Source: JBKHDT01 sp049974825 (lineage in GTDB: Bacteria; Pseudomonadota; Gammaproteobacteria; Halothiobacillales; Halothiobacillaceae). Taken from it: DNA of 31,474 nucleotides. The notes below the pieces were generated by a model. It ran no database searches, was not told where the DNA came from, and was given only the letters and a program-made list of their open reading frames with translations. Positions within the stretch are counted from its first letter, which is position 1; every line of letters starts with the position of its first letter. The translations under genes were made by a program, and so were the position numbers. This document shows positions 5,833 through 13,597 of this stretch, piece after piece. Location: the NCBI GenBank assembly GCA_049974825.1, contig JBNGDJ010000015.1:1-31474 (forward strand), in the 5' to 3' direction.

Positions 5833-7533
5833 TTAGTCCTTGGTGACGCGGTTGAGCTCTTCGAGCCCGATCAGTCCTGCCTTGACCTTGCGCAGTCCGG
5901 ACTTGCGCAGGTCTGCCACCCCTTCCTTGTCGGCCTGCTCGGCCAGATCCAGCGAGGTACAGCCCTTCATGATCAGCCGGCCCATCTCCTCGGAAACCGG
6001 CATGACCTGGTAGACGCCCACGCGCCCCTTGTACCCGTTGGTGCACTGATCGCAGCCAACCGGCTTGTACAGCGTGAACCCCTCATCCAGGTCAGTTTCC
6101 GTGAAGCCTTCGCGCAACAGCTCCTCGCGGGGTACGTCATCGGGCGCCTTGCAACTCTTGCACAGCCGGCGGGCCAGTCGCTGGGCGATGATCAGGTTGA
6201 CCGAGGAGGCAATGTTGTAAGCGGGCACCCCCATGTTCGCCAGTCGGGTCAGGGTCTGGGGTGCATCGTTGGTGTGCAGGGTGGAGAGCACCAGGTGACC
6301 GGTCTGGGCCGCCTTGATCGCGATTTCCGCGGTCTCCAGATCCCGGATCTCGCCCACCATGATCACGTCCGGATCCTGACGGAGAAAGGCGCGCAGCGCG
6401 TTGGCGAAGGTCAGGCCCACCTTGGGGTTGACGTTGACCTGGTTGATCCCGGGGACCACGATTTCCGCCGGATCCTCCGCCGTGGAAATGTTCCGGTCCA
6501 TGGTGTTGAGAATGTTCAGGCCTGTGTAAAGGGACACCGTCTTGCCCGAGCCGGTCGGCCCGGTAACCAGGATCATGCCATAGGGGTTCTTGAGCGCGTC
6601 GAGATAGAGTTTTTTCTGGTCAGGCTCGTAACCGAGCATGTCGATGCCCATCTGGGCACTGGTCGGGTCGAGAATACGCATCACCACCTTTTCCCCGAAC
6701 AGCGTAGGGCAGGTGTTGACACGAAAGTCGATGGCCCGGTTGCGCGAGAGCTTGAGCTTGATGCGCCCATCCTGCGGGATTCGCCGTTCGGAAATGTCCA
6801 TCCGGCTCATGACCTTCACCCGCGCGATGACCTGGTCGGACAGGCCCTTCGGGGGCGCGGCGACTTCCTCCAGCACGCCGTCGATCCGAAAGCGTATCCG
6901 GAATTTCTTCTCGTAAGGCTCGAAGTGGATGTCCGAGGCCTTTTTCTGGATGGCGTCGGTAAGCACCTTGTGGACAAACTTGACGATCCGGTTGTCCTGG
7001 ACCTGGGTCTCGAAGTCCGTGCCGCCGGCCTGCTCGTCCTCCTGCTCGAACTCAAGGTTCTCAAGATCGTCGTCCAGGTCCTCGTTGAAGTCGTTCAGCG
7101 AGGTATCCAGCCCTGCTTCAAGCAGGGCGGAGATCTTCGGTGCCGCGCCTACCACCACGTCGATGGTCAAGCCCGTGCCGAAGCGGATCTCGTCAAGCGC
7201 CGTCAGGTTGGATGGGTCGGACAGGGCCAGAAACAGCCGCCGACCCCGCTGAAGCAGGGGCAAGGCCTGGTGCTTGCGCAGAAGGTCTTCCGGGACGGTC
7301 TTCAGGGGCAGGTCGCTGGTGTCAACCGCGTCCAGATCAATCAGTGGAAAGCCGAACTGGTCCGAGGCGACCTTCGCCAGCGTGTTGGCATCGACACCGG
7401 CGGCAATGACCTGGTCGACGACGGGCGTCCGTTGCTTGGCGGCATCCTGAACGATTCGCTGGGCCTGGGCGGTCTCCAGCTTGTTGAGCTTGACCAGCGC
7501 TTGTACCAGGCCGGGTAGCGGAGCGGATGACAT
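5833..7533 (-). CDS. pilB: Type IV pilus assembly ATPase PilB
   Basis: A 566-residue extension ATPase. The N-terminal MSHN/GspE_N region (about 1-150) is followed by an acidic linker (NEDLDDDLENLEFEQEDEQ). The ATPase core has Walker A GPTGSGKT at 325-332, an Asp box TAEDPAE at 351-357, Walker B DPDVIMVGEIRD at 387-398 and a His box around GHLVLSTLHTND at 412-423. Two CxxC pairs (458/461 and 494/497) form the family's zinc site. An upstream start at 7686 would add 51 arginine-rich residues. The ATG at 7531-7533 has GAGGAAG eight bases upstream and gives the standard length. It is first in pilBCD-coaE. A hairpin of the CTGCACGAAT type lies in its 5' leader. Confidence 0.97.
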   Translation of the reverse strand: MSSAPLPGLVQALVKLNKLETAQAQRIVQDAAKQRTPVVDQVIAAGVDANTLAKVASDQFGFPLIDLDAVDTSDLPLKTVPEDLLRKHQALPLLQRGRRLFLALSDPSNLTALDEIRFGTGLTIDVVVGAAPKISALLEAGLDTSLNDFNEDLDDDLENLEFEQEDEQAGGTDFETQVQDNRIVKFVHKVLTDAIQKKASDIHFEPYEKKFRIRFRIDGVLEEVAAPPKGLSDQVIARVKVMSRMDISERRIPQDGRIKLKLSRNRAIDFRVNTCPTLFGEKVVMRILDPTSAQMGIDMLGYEPDQKKLYLDALKNPYGMILVTGPTGSGKTVSLYTGLNILNTMDRNISTAEDPAEIVVPGINQVNVNPKVGLTFANALRAFLRQDPDVIMVGEIRDLETAEIAIKAAQTGHLVLSTLHTNDAPQTLTRLANMGVPAYNIASSVNLIIAQRLARRLCKSCKAPDDVPREELLREGFTETDLDEGFTLYKPVGCDQCTNGYKGRVGVYQVMPVSEEMGRLIMKGCTSLDLAEQADKEGVADLRKSGLRKVKAGLIGLEELNRVTKD

Positions 7534-7899
7534 GGTCGAGCTTCCTCGCGCGTTGATTCGAGAAACCCTGCACGAATCCCTCCCTGGATTCGCGACAGAC
7601 CTGCGGTGCGCCCCCTGGTCGTGTGACCCCAGGCTGCTGGATATCACGCAGCGAAAGGGATCTCGTCGGCGATGGAGACACACCAAAGAGCCTTAGCATA
7701 GCACGCAAATCCCGTCACTGTGCGGGGTGTCATGCTGTCCGGGCGTCCACTTGCGGTTTTCCCGATGGTGGTCTAAATACCCTTTTACCGGCATGGAAAT
7801 GTCGGGCAGGAGTCGGTTCGGGCCACCGGTTCGGCCGACAGGTGACGTCGGGTCACCGTGCGTATCGTTGAAACTTCATGACCGAAAGGAGTAACAGTC
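7534..7899. other. Divergent intergenic region between pilB and comEA
   Basis: This 366-base stretch has no supported gene and, notably, no pilA. It holds a hairpin near the pilB side (7568-7592). On the comEA side there is a weak promoter-like pair, TTGCGG (7751-7756) and TAAATA (7774-7779), 17 bases apart, and a good ribosome site GAAAGGAG just before the ATG at 7900. The reading frames covering it are continuations of shadows. Confidence 0.5.
7568..7592. repeat. CTGCACGAAT-type hairpin in the pilB leader
   Basis: CTGCACGAAT at 7568-7577 matches the core of the module-1 hairpin of repeat copy A (71-80). Here the arms are CGAATCC (7573-7579) and GGATTCG (7586-7592) with loop CTCCCT. It lies about 35-65 bases upstream of the pilB start codon on the transcribed leader. 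Confidence 0.5.
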
Positions 7900-8190
7900 A
7901 TGCATTCAGTATCACGCAATTTCTTCTCATCCGTTGCACTGGCATTCGTGCTGCTGTTCGCAGCCCAGAGCGCCTTGGCCGAGGCCATGGTGAATCTGAA
8001 CACGGCTGATGCCGAAACGTTGCAGACGCTTCATGGAATCGGAGAAAGCCGGGCCGCCGATATCGTCGAATATCGCGAGGCCAATGGCGGATTCAAGAGT
8101 GTCGACGAGTTGGTGAATATTTCCGGAATCGGCGAGAAGACTCTGGAGCGCATCCGGGATCAGGTGACCATTTCCGGTTCCGACTCCTGA
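7900..8190 (+). CDS. comEA: ComEA-family helix-hairpin-helix DNA-binding protein
   Basis: A 96-residue secreted protein. The N-terminal signal peptide (hydrophobic about residues 9-26) ends in QSALA. A pair of helix-hairpin-helix units follows, typical of ComEA: VNLNTADAETLQTLHGIGES and VDELVNISGIGEKTLERI. ComEA proteins bind incoming double-stranded DNA in the periplasm and act as a ratchet during natural transformation. The short form (signal plus HhH only) is usual for Gram-negative ComEA. It is divergent from pilB and close to other DNA-uptake genes (pilBCD, dprA). Start supported by GAAAGGAG with a short spacer. It has its own terminator downstream. Confidence 0.9.
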   Translation: MHSVSRNFFSSVALAFVLLFAAQSALAEAMVNLNTADAETLQTLHGIGESRAADIVEYREANGGFKSVDELVNISGIGEKTLERIRDQVTISGSDS

Positions 8191-8244
8191 CTTGAGCCCG
8201 AATCGAACGTCTGTCCGGGGCATCGGCCCCGTGCGGACGTGGCA

Positions 8245-8269
8245 CGCCCGGCCAACTGCCGGGCGTTTT
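8245..8269 (+). terminator. Intrinsic terminator after comEA
   Basis: CGCCCGGC (8245-8252), loop CAACT, GCCGGGCG (8258-8265), then TTTT at 8266-8269. The 8-bp GC-rich stem and T-run are a standard Rho-independent terminator for comEA. A second GC hairpin, GGGGC-ATCG-GCCCC, lies just before it near 8218-8231. The convergent hemF ends at 8295. Confidence 0.75.
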
Positions 8270-8294
8270 GCATTGCCGGCCCCCGCGGCATGCG

Positions 8295-9227
8295 TCAATC
8301 CGATGCAAGCCAGTCGCGCGGCTGCAGGAAGTCCCTGTACAGCCGTTCTTCCTCGCTGCCTGCCTCCGGCTGCCAGTTGTAGCGCCACTTGACCAGGGGC
8401 GGCATCGACATCAGGATTGATTCGGTCCTGCCGCCGGACTGCAATCCGAACAGCGTGCCACGGTCGTAGACTAGGTTGAACTCGACGTAGCGCCCCCGCC
8501 GATAAAGCTGAAAATCCCGTTCGCGCTCGCCCCAGGGCGTGTCCCGCCGTCTCTCCACAATCGGGGTATAGGCCGTCAGGTAGTGATCCCCCACGCTGCG
8601 CATCAGGCCGAAGGCCTGGTCAAAATCCAGCGCTCCGTCTGCTCCCCAGTCATCGAAAAACAGCCCGCCCACGCCGCGCGGCTCGTTTCGGTGCTTCAGG
8701 AAAAAATACTCGTCACACCACTGCTTGAATCTTGGGTAGATGTCCTCCCCGAAAGGGGCGCAGGCAGCTTGTGCCTCCCGGTGCCAGTGCCTGGCATCTT
8801 CCTCGAAGCCATAGTAGGGCGTCAGGTCAAATCCGCCGCCAAACCACCAGACCGGCCGTTCGTCTTCGCGTTCGGCCACGAAAAAGCGCACATTGGCATG
8901 GGACGTGGGTACGTAGGGATTACGTGGATGGATGACCAGGGAAACGCCCATGGCTTCGAAATGGCGCCCGGCCAGCTCGGGTCGGTGCGCCGTCGCCGAG
9001 GGGGGCAGCGAGCGGCCCGTCACGTGTGAAAAGTTGATCCCGGCCTGCTCAAAGACGGCCCCCTCGGACAGAACCCGTCCGCGTCCCTCGCCGGCGAGTC
9101 GCTCGCCCGGGGGGCGGGTCCAGTCATCGTGAAGGAAGCTTTTCTGGCCGTCGAGTCGTTCGAGTTCGGCAACGATCCGGTCCTGAAGATCCAGCAGGTA
9201 ATTCTTGACGTCAGCGGTTTCGTTCAT
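8295..9227 (-). CDS. hemF: Oxygen-dependent coproporphyrinogen III oxidase
   Basis: A 310-residue soluble enzyme that decarboxylates coproporphyrinogen III to protoporphyrinogen IX using O2, in haem synthesis. Family hallmarks include WWFGGGFDLTPYYGF, the stretch KHRNEPRGVGGLFFDD, GRYVEFNLVYDRGTLFGL near the C-terminus, and ESILMSMPP. The start is ATG at 9225-9227; the upstream 56 residues of the open frame are arginine-rich and unlike the family. The ribosome site is weak. It follows trkH by 73 bases on the same strand. That gap includes a short GCCCG-CCA-CGGGC hairpin, so it may be read with the operon or separately. Its presence implies an aerobic route to haem. Confidence 0.96.
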   Translation of the reverse strand: MNETADVKNYLLDLQDRIVAELERLDGQKSFLHDDWTRPPGERLAGEGRGRVLSEGAVFEQAGINFSHVTGRSLPPSATAHRPELAGRHFEAMGVSLVIHPRNPYVPTSHANVRFFVAEREDERPVWWFGGGFDLTPYYGFEEDARHWHREAQAACAPFGEDIYPRFKQWCDEYFFLKHRNEPRGVGGLFFDDWGADGALDFDQAFGLMRSVGDHYLTAYTPIVERRRDTPWGERERDFQLYRRGRYVEFNLVYDRGTLFGLQSGGRTESILMSMPPLVKWRYNWQPEAGSEEERLYRDFLQPRDWLASD

Positions 9228-9300
9228 GGCATGTCTTTTGTTCGAAGTGATCGGGTTGCCCGTGGCGGGCCATCGCCTCTGTTTCTGGCTGATGCGTGGC

Positions 9301-10749
9301 TCAGCGTCGCCAGAAGGCCGGCGTGAAGAGGACCAATACGGTAAAGATCTCCAGCCGGCCAAGCAGCATGGCGGCAACCGCCACCCACTTGCCAAAGTCG
9401 GACACCGTGGTGAAGTTGCTGGATACTTCGCCCAGGCCGGGGCCCAGATTGGTCAGGGTAGCCCCCACGGCGCCAAAGGCGCTCACCTGGTCCAGGCCTG
9501 AGGCCATCATCAGCAGAAACAGCACGATAAACACGCCGACATAGGCCGAAAAGAAGCCCCAGACGGCGCTGATAACCGAGTCCGGCATCGGTTTGTTGCC
9601 GATCTTGACCACCATCAGCGCACGCGGGTGAACCAGCTGCTGAAGCTCCCGCAGTCCCTGGCGGATCAGCAGCAGGAACCGCAGTACCTTGATTCCCCCT
9701 GCCGTCGAGCCGGCACAGCCGCCCACAAAGGCGGCCATCACCAGCAGCACCGGCAGAAAGAACGGCCAGGCGGAGATGTCGGCGGTGGAAAAGCCCGTGG
9801 TGGTCGCGTAGGAAACGGCATTGAAGGAGGCATAGCGCCAGGCTTCGGCCAGCGTGTCGTAGGTTCCCGTCAGCCAGAGACTCGCCGTGTAAAGCAGAAC
9901 CAGCGCGATCAGGATGGTGGCGTAGAGCTTGAATTCCGAGCTGCGCAGGTAAGTGCGCAGGCTGGCGCTGCGCAAGGCAAGAAAGTGCAGCGCGAAGGAT
10001 ATGCCAGCGACGGCCATGAAAATGGTGGCAGCACCCTCCAAAGCCGGGTTGTCGTAATAACCGAACCCCTCGTCGTGCGTTGAAAACCCGCCAATGGCCA
10101 CGGTGGAGAAGGCATGGCCGATGGCGTCGAACCAGGTCATGCCCAGCACCTTGTAGGCAAACATTGCCAGCAGGGTCAGGCCCAGATAAATGTACCAGAG
10201 CGCCTTGGCGGTTTCGGATATGCGGGCAGTGAAGCGGTTGTCCTTGATCGGGCCGGACATCTCGGCCTTGTACAGCTGCATGCCCCCCACGCCGAGCAGG
10301 GGCAGCAGGGCGACCGCCAGCACGACGATCCCCATCCCGCCAAGCCATTGCAGCTGCTGGCGGTAGAAGAGAATCGAGCGAGGCAGTTCATCCAAGCCCA
10401 CCAGAACGGTGGCGCCCGTGGTGGTCAGCCCGGATACCGACTCGAAAACCGCATCCGTGAGCGTCATGGCCGGATCCGGTGACAGGTACAGCGGGACGGT
10501 GCCGGAGAAGCTCAGGACCACCCAGAAAAGCACGACGACCATGAATCCGTCGCGCAGCTTCAGTTCACGCCGGTGTTTGCGGGAGGGTAGCCAGACCATC
10601 AGGCCGGCAAGGAAAACCAGCACGAAGCCCTGAAGGAAGTGCAGGATGCTCTCGTCGTAGATCAGCCCGACCACGACGGGGGGCAGCATGGTCAGGCTGA
10701 AGATCATCAGCAGCAGGCCGAAGATCCGCTGGACGACTTTCGGTTGCAT
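9301..10749 (-). CDS. trkH: Trk potassium uptake channel subunit TrkH
   Basis: A 482-residue integral membrane protein of the Trk/Ktr K+ transporter family. The sequence shows many hydrophobic segments and repeated M-P-M units with pore loops, including SGLTTTGATVLVGLDELP, GHAFSTVAIGGFSTHDEGFG, and YATTTGFSTADISAWPFF followed by GGCAGSTAGGIK. The last pore unit contains GATLTNLGPGLGEV. These glycines form the K+ selectivity filter. It begins 9 bases after trkA ends, with a GAGG ribosome site, so the channel and its regulatory subunit are co-transcribed. Confidence 0.96.
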   Translation of the reverse strand: MQPKVVQRIFGLLLMIFSLTMLPPVVVGLIYDESILHFLQGFVLVFLAGLMVWLPSRKHRRELKLRDGFMVVVLFWVVLSFSGTVPLYLSPDPAMTLTDAVFESVSGLTTTGATVLVGLDELPRSILFYRQQLQWLGGMGIVVLAVALLPLLGVGGMQLYKAEMSGPIKDNRFTARISETAKALWYIYLGLTLLAMFAYKVLGMTWFDAIGHAFSTVAIGGFSTHDEGFGYYDNPALEGAATIFMAVAGISFALHFLALRSASLRTYLRSSEFKLYATILIALVLLYTASLWLTGTYDTLAEAWRYASFNAVSYATTTGFSTADISAWPFFLPVLLVMAAFVGGCAGSTAGGIKVLRFLLLIRQGLRELQQLVHPRALMVVKIGNKPMPDSVISAVWGFFSAYVGVFIVLFLLMMASGLDQVSAFGAVGATLTNLGPGLGEVSSNFTTVSDFGKWVAVAAMLLGRLEIFTVLVLFTPAFWRR

Positions 10750-10758
10750 GCCCGAACC

Positions 10759-12135
10759 TCAGAAGAAGGAGAAGCCGACCGTGAACAGCTGCTCGATCGC
10801 CCTCAGGTGGCGCTTGTCGGTCACGAACAGGATCACGTGGTCGCCGGATTCAACGATGGTGTCGTGGTGGGCGATCAGGACCCGATCCTCGCGGACCAGT
10901 GCCCCGATATTGGTGCCCGGCGGCAGTTCGAGCGCATCGATCCGCTTGCCGACCACCTTGGAGGTGTTCTCGTCGCCCCGGGCGATGATTTCCATGGCTT
11001 CGGCCGCGCCGCGCCGCAGTGAATGCACCGACACCACGTCGCCGCGGCGAAGGTGGGTCAGAAGCGCCCCGATGGTGATCTGGTGCGGCGAGAGCGCAAT
11101 GTCGATGGTGCCCATCTCGATCAGGTCCACGTAGGCGGCCCGGTTGACGATGCACATCACCTTGCGGGCCCCCATGCGCTTGGCGAGCATGGCAGAAAGG
11201 ATGTTGTCCTCGTCATCGTTGGTCAGCGCGATGAAGAGGTCCATGTCCTCGATGTTTTCGTCCTGCAGCAGCTGCTCGTCCGTCGCGTCGCCATGCAGCA
11301 CGAGGGCGTGGGACAGCTCCGCCGACAGGTCACGGCTGCGTCGTGCATTGTGGCTGATGATCTTGATCTGGTACTGGTCCTCGAGCTCGCGGGCCAGGGC
11401 GCTGCCGATATTTCCGGCCCCGGCGATCATCACCCGCCGGTTCGGACGTTCGAGCCGACGCAGGGCGCTCATGACCTTGCGAATATGCCGGCTCTCCGCG
11501 AGAAAAAATACCTCGTCGCCGTGTTCGATCACGGTCGGCCCGTCCGGGTGAACCGGGCGATCCTGACGGAAAATCGCCGCCACCCGGGTCTCGACTGCCG
11601 GGATCAGGGACCGCAGCTCGCGGATCGGCCGGCCAACCAGCGGGCCGCCTTCCAGCGCGCGCACCCCGACCATTCGCACCCGCCCGTCGGCAAAGTCGCG
11701 CACATGCAGCGAATCGGGGTATTCGACCAGTCGTGCGATGTAGTCCTTGATCAGCTGTTCCGGGCTGATAATGACATCGACCGGAACGGCGCTGTTGTCG
11801 AACAAGGCCGGATGGGACTGGTAGTCGGTACTGCGGATGCGTGCGATCTTGGTGGGCGTGTGGAACAGCGTCCAGGCGACCTGGCAGGCCAGCATGTTGC
11901 ACTCGTCGCTGCTGGTGACGGCCAGGAGCATGTCGGCATCGCCCGCGCCGGCCTCTTCGAGCACGCGCGGATGTGCACCGTTGCCCACGATGGTTCGGAT
12001 GTCGAGCTGCTCCTGCATTTCCTGGAGCAGGTCCGGGTTGCAGTCGACCACGGTGACGCTGTTTTGGGATTCGTCGGCCAGATAGGTGGCCACCGAGGAC
12101 CCGACCTGCCCGGCCCCCAGAACGATGATCTTCAT
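10759..12135 (-). CDS. trkA: Trk potassium uptake regulatory subunit TrkA
   Basis: A 458-residue cytoplasmic NAD(H)/nucleotide-binding protein that gates TrkH. It has two tandem RCK modules. The first Rossmann motif is GAGQVGSSVATYLA at residues 7-20, with VDCNPD at the end of the second strand. The second is AGAGNIGSALARELE near 237-251. Each is followed by a C-terminal RCK_C domain (VGVRALEGGPLVGRPI and DALELPPGTNIGALVRED). Length matches E. coli TrkA. It lies between ntrX (55 bases upstream) and trkH. Confidence 0.97.
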   Translation of the reverse strand: MKIIVLGAGQVGSSVATYLADESQNSVTVVDCNPDLLQEMQEQLDIRTIVGNGAHPRVLEEAGAGDADMLLAVTSSDECNMLACQVAWTLFHTPTKIARIRSTDYQSHPALFDNSAVPVDVIISPEQLIKDYIARLVEYPDSLHVRDFADGRVRMVGVRALEGGPLVGRPIRELRSLIPAVETRVAAIFRQDRPVHPDGPTVIEHGDEVFFLAESRHIRKVMSALRRLERPNRRVMIAGAGNIGSALARELEDQYQIKIISHNARRSRDLSAELSHALVLHGDATDEQLLQDENIEDMDLFIALTNDDEDNILSAMLAKRMGARKVMCIVNRAAYVDLIEMGTIDIALSPHQITIGALLTHLRRGDVVSVHSLRRGAAEAMEIIARGDENTSKVVGKRIDALELPPGTNIGALVREDRVLIAHHDTIVESGDHVILFVTDKRHLRAIEQLFTVGFSFF

Positions 12136-12190
12136 GCCCTTGCTCCTGCGATTTGCGTGCCGCAGCCGGGTTGTCGGGTCACCCGATGCT

Positions 12191-13597
12191 TCACTTGTCG
12201 CTGTTGCCCGAGATGCCCAGCGCCTTGAGCTTCCGGTAGAGGTTGGTGCGCTCCATGCCGGTGCGTCGAGCCAGCTCCGTCATGCTTCCTTCGCAGAGCT
12301 TGAGCTGGGCCTCCAGGTAGCGTCGCTCGAACTCGTCTCGTGCCTCGCGCAGTGGGTAGTCGAGATTCAGGGAAACCAGGGCGGTCTGCAAGCGGGCACT
12401 GCCTTGCGGTGTGCTGGTCTGGCTTGATTCCCCGCCACCGCCTGAACCCAGCGCCAGCTGGACTTCGGTCTCGTCAACCGTCTCGCCCGTGCCCAGAATC
12501 AGCAAGCGTTGCACCAGGTTCTTCAGCTCGCGCACGTTGCCGGGCCAGTGGTGATGCTTGAGCAGGTTGCGTGCGCCGATTGTCAGCTGGCGCCTGGGCA
12601 GGCCCTCGGCCCGGTGTGCCGCTTCCAGATAATGATCCAGCAGCAACGGGATGTCCTCGGGGTGCTGGCGCAGCGGCTCGATCCGCACCGGGACCACGGA
12701 CAGGTGGTAGAACAGATCCTCGCGGAAGCGGCCTGCCTGAACCTCGGCTTCCAGGTCCTTGCGGGTGGCGGCAATGACGCGCACGTCTACGTGCACGGGG
12801 TCGTTTCCCCCCACACGCAGGAAGGACTGGCTCTCCAGTGCCGAGATCAGCTGCATCTGGGTTTGCGCATCCATGTCGGCGGCTTCGGCGATAAAAAGCG
12901 TGCCCCCGTTGGCCTGTTCAAGCAGGCCGTAACGCACCTTGCCGTCGCTTTCTGCGCCGAACAGCTCCACTGCCGCGCTGTCGCGGCCCGAGATCGTGCT
13001 GATGCCGCTGTCCACGAAGGGGAAGTGGCGGCGCGGGCTGTGACTGTGGATGTAGCGGGCCAGCGCGCGCTTGCCGGTGCCCGGCTCGCCCATGATAAGC
13101 ACCCAGGCGTCATGACCGGCCAGCTTCTGCGCCTGCCCGCGCAGGTTCTGCATGAACGGACTGTCGCCGATCAAGTTCGAATGATCCAGATCGCGTCGGC
13201 GCAGATGCTCGTTTTCCCGGGCCAGGCGCTGGTTCTCAAGCGCATGTTCGATTGTCAGAAGCAGCTTGTCGAGCGAGACGGGCTTCTCGATAAAGTCGTA
13301 GGCGCCCAGCCGGGTGGCTTCGACGGCCGTCTCCACCGTGCCGTGGCCCGACATCATGATCACCGGCCAGACCAGCTGCCCGGCTTCGTGCCAGCTGCGC
13401 AGCAGGGCAATGCCGTCGCGGCCGGGCATCCAGATATCGAGCAGTACCAGGTCCGGCTTGCGCTCTGCAATGCGCTGCTCGGCCTGGTCCGCGTCCGCGG
13501 CGCTGGTCAGCGTGTACCCCTCGTCCTCAAGGACTTCGGTCAGCAGCTCACGGATGTCCGGTTCGTCATCGACTACCAGGATGTGCCCGATGCTCAT
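12191..13597 (-). CDS. ntrX: NtrX-like response regulator with degenerate AAA+ domain
   Basis: A 468-residue regulator of the sigma54-activator (bEBP) layout. The receiver domain has the acidic pocket VDDEPD and phospho-acceptor Asp54 (LLDIWMPGRDG). The AAA+ domain has Walker A GEPGTGKR at 170-177, and a Fis-type helix-turn-helix lies at the end (LARRTGMERTNLYRKLKAL). Two key features are missing. After ELFG (211-214) the sequence goes directly through AESDGKVRYGLLEQANGG, with no GAFTGA loop. The Walker B segment reads TLFIAE (233-238), with Ala237 where Asp is expected. It therefore probably cannot contact sigma54 or hydrolyse ATP normally, and may act as a phosphorylation-controlled DNA-binding regulator. 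It overlaps ntrY by 4 bases. Confidence 0.88.
   Translation of the reverse strand: MSIGHILVVDDEPDIRELLTEVLEDEGYTLTSAADADQAEQRIAERKPDLVLLDIWMPGRDGIALLRSWHEAGQLVWPVIMMSGHGTVETAVEATRLGAYDFIEKPVSLDKLLLTIEHALENQRLARENEHLRRRDLDHSNLIGDSPFMQNLRGQAQKLAGHDAWVLIMGEPGTGKRALARYIHSHSPRRHFPFVDSGISTISGRDSAAVELFGAESDGKVRYGLLEQANGGTLFIAEAADMDAQTQMQLISALESQSFLRVGGNDPVHVDVRVIAATRKDLEAEVQAGRFREDLFYHLSVVPVRIEPLRQHPEDIPLLLDHYLEAAHRAEGLPRRQLTIGARNLLKHHHWPGNVRELKNLVQRLLILGTGETVDETEVQLALGSGGGGESSQTSTPQGSARLQTALVSLNLDYPLREARDEFERRYLEAQLKLCEGSMTELARRTGMERTNLYRKLKALGISGNSDK

Noticed and set aside
5773..7518. A 581-residue open frame on the plus strand antisense to pilB
   Set aside because: pilB on the opposite strand has every expected catalytic motif; the antisense frame shows none and has no ribosome site.
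7751..7779. TTGCGG/TAAATA as a promoter for comEA
   Set aside because: The spacing is right, but the -10 matches the consensus at only three of six positions, so it is mentioned only in passing.
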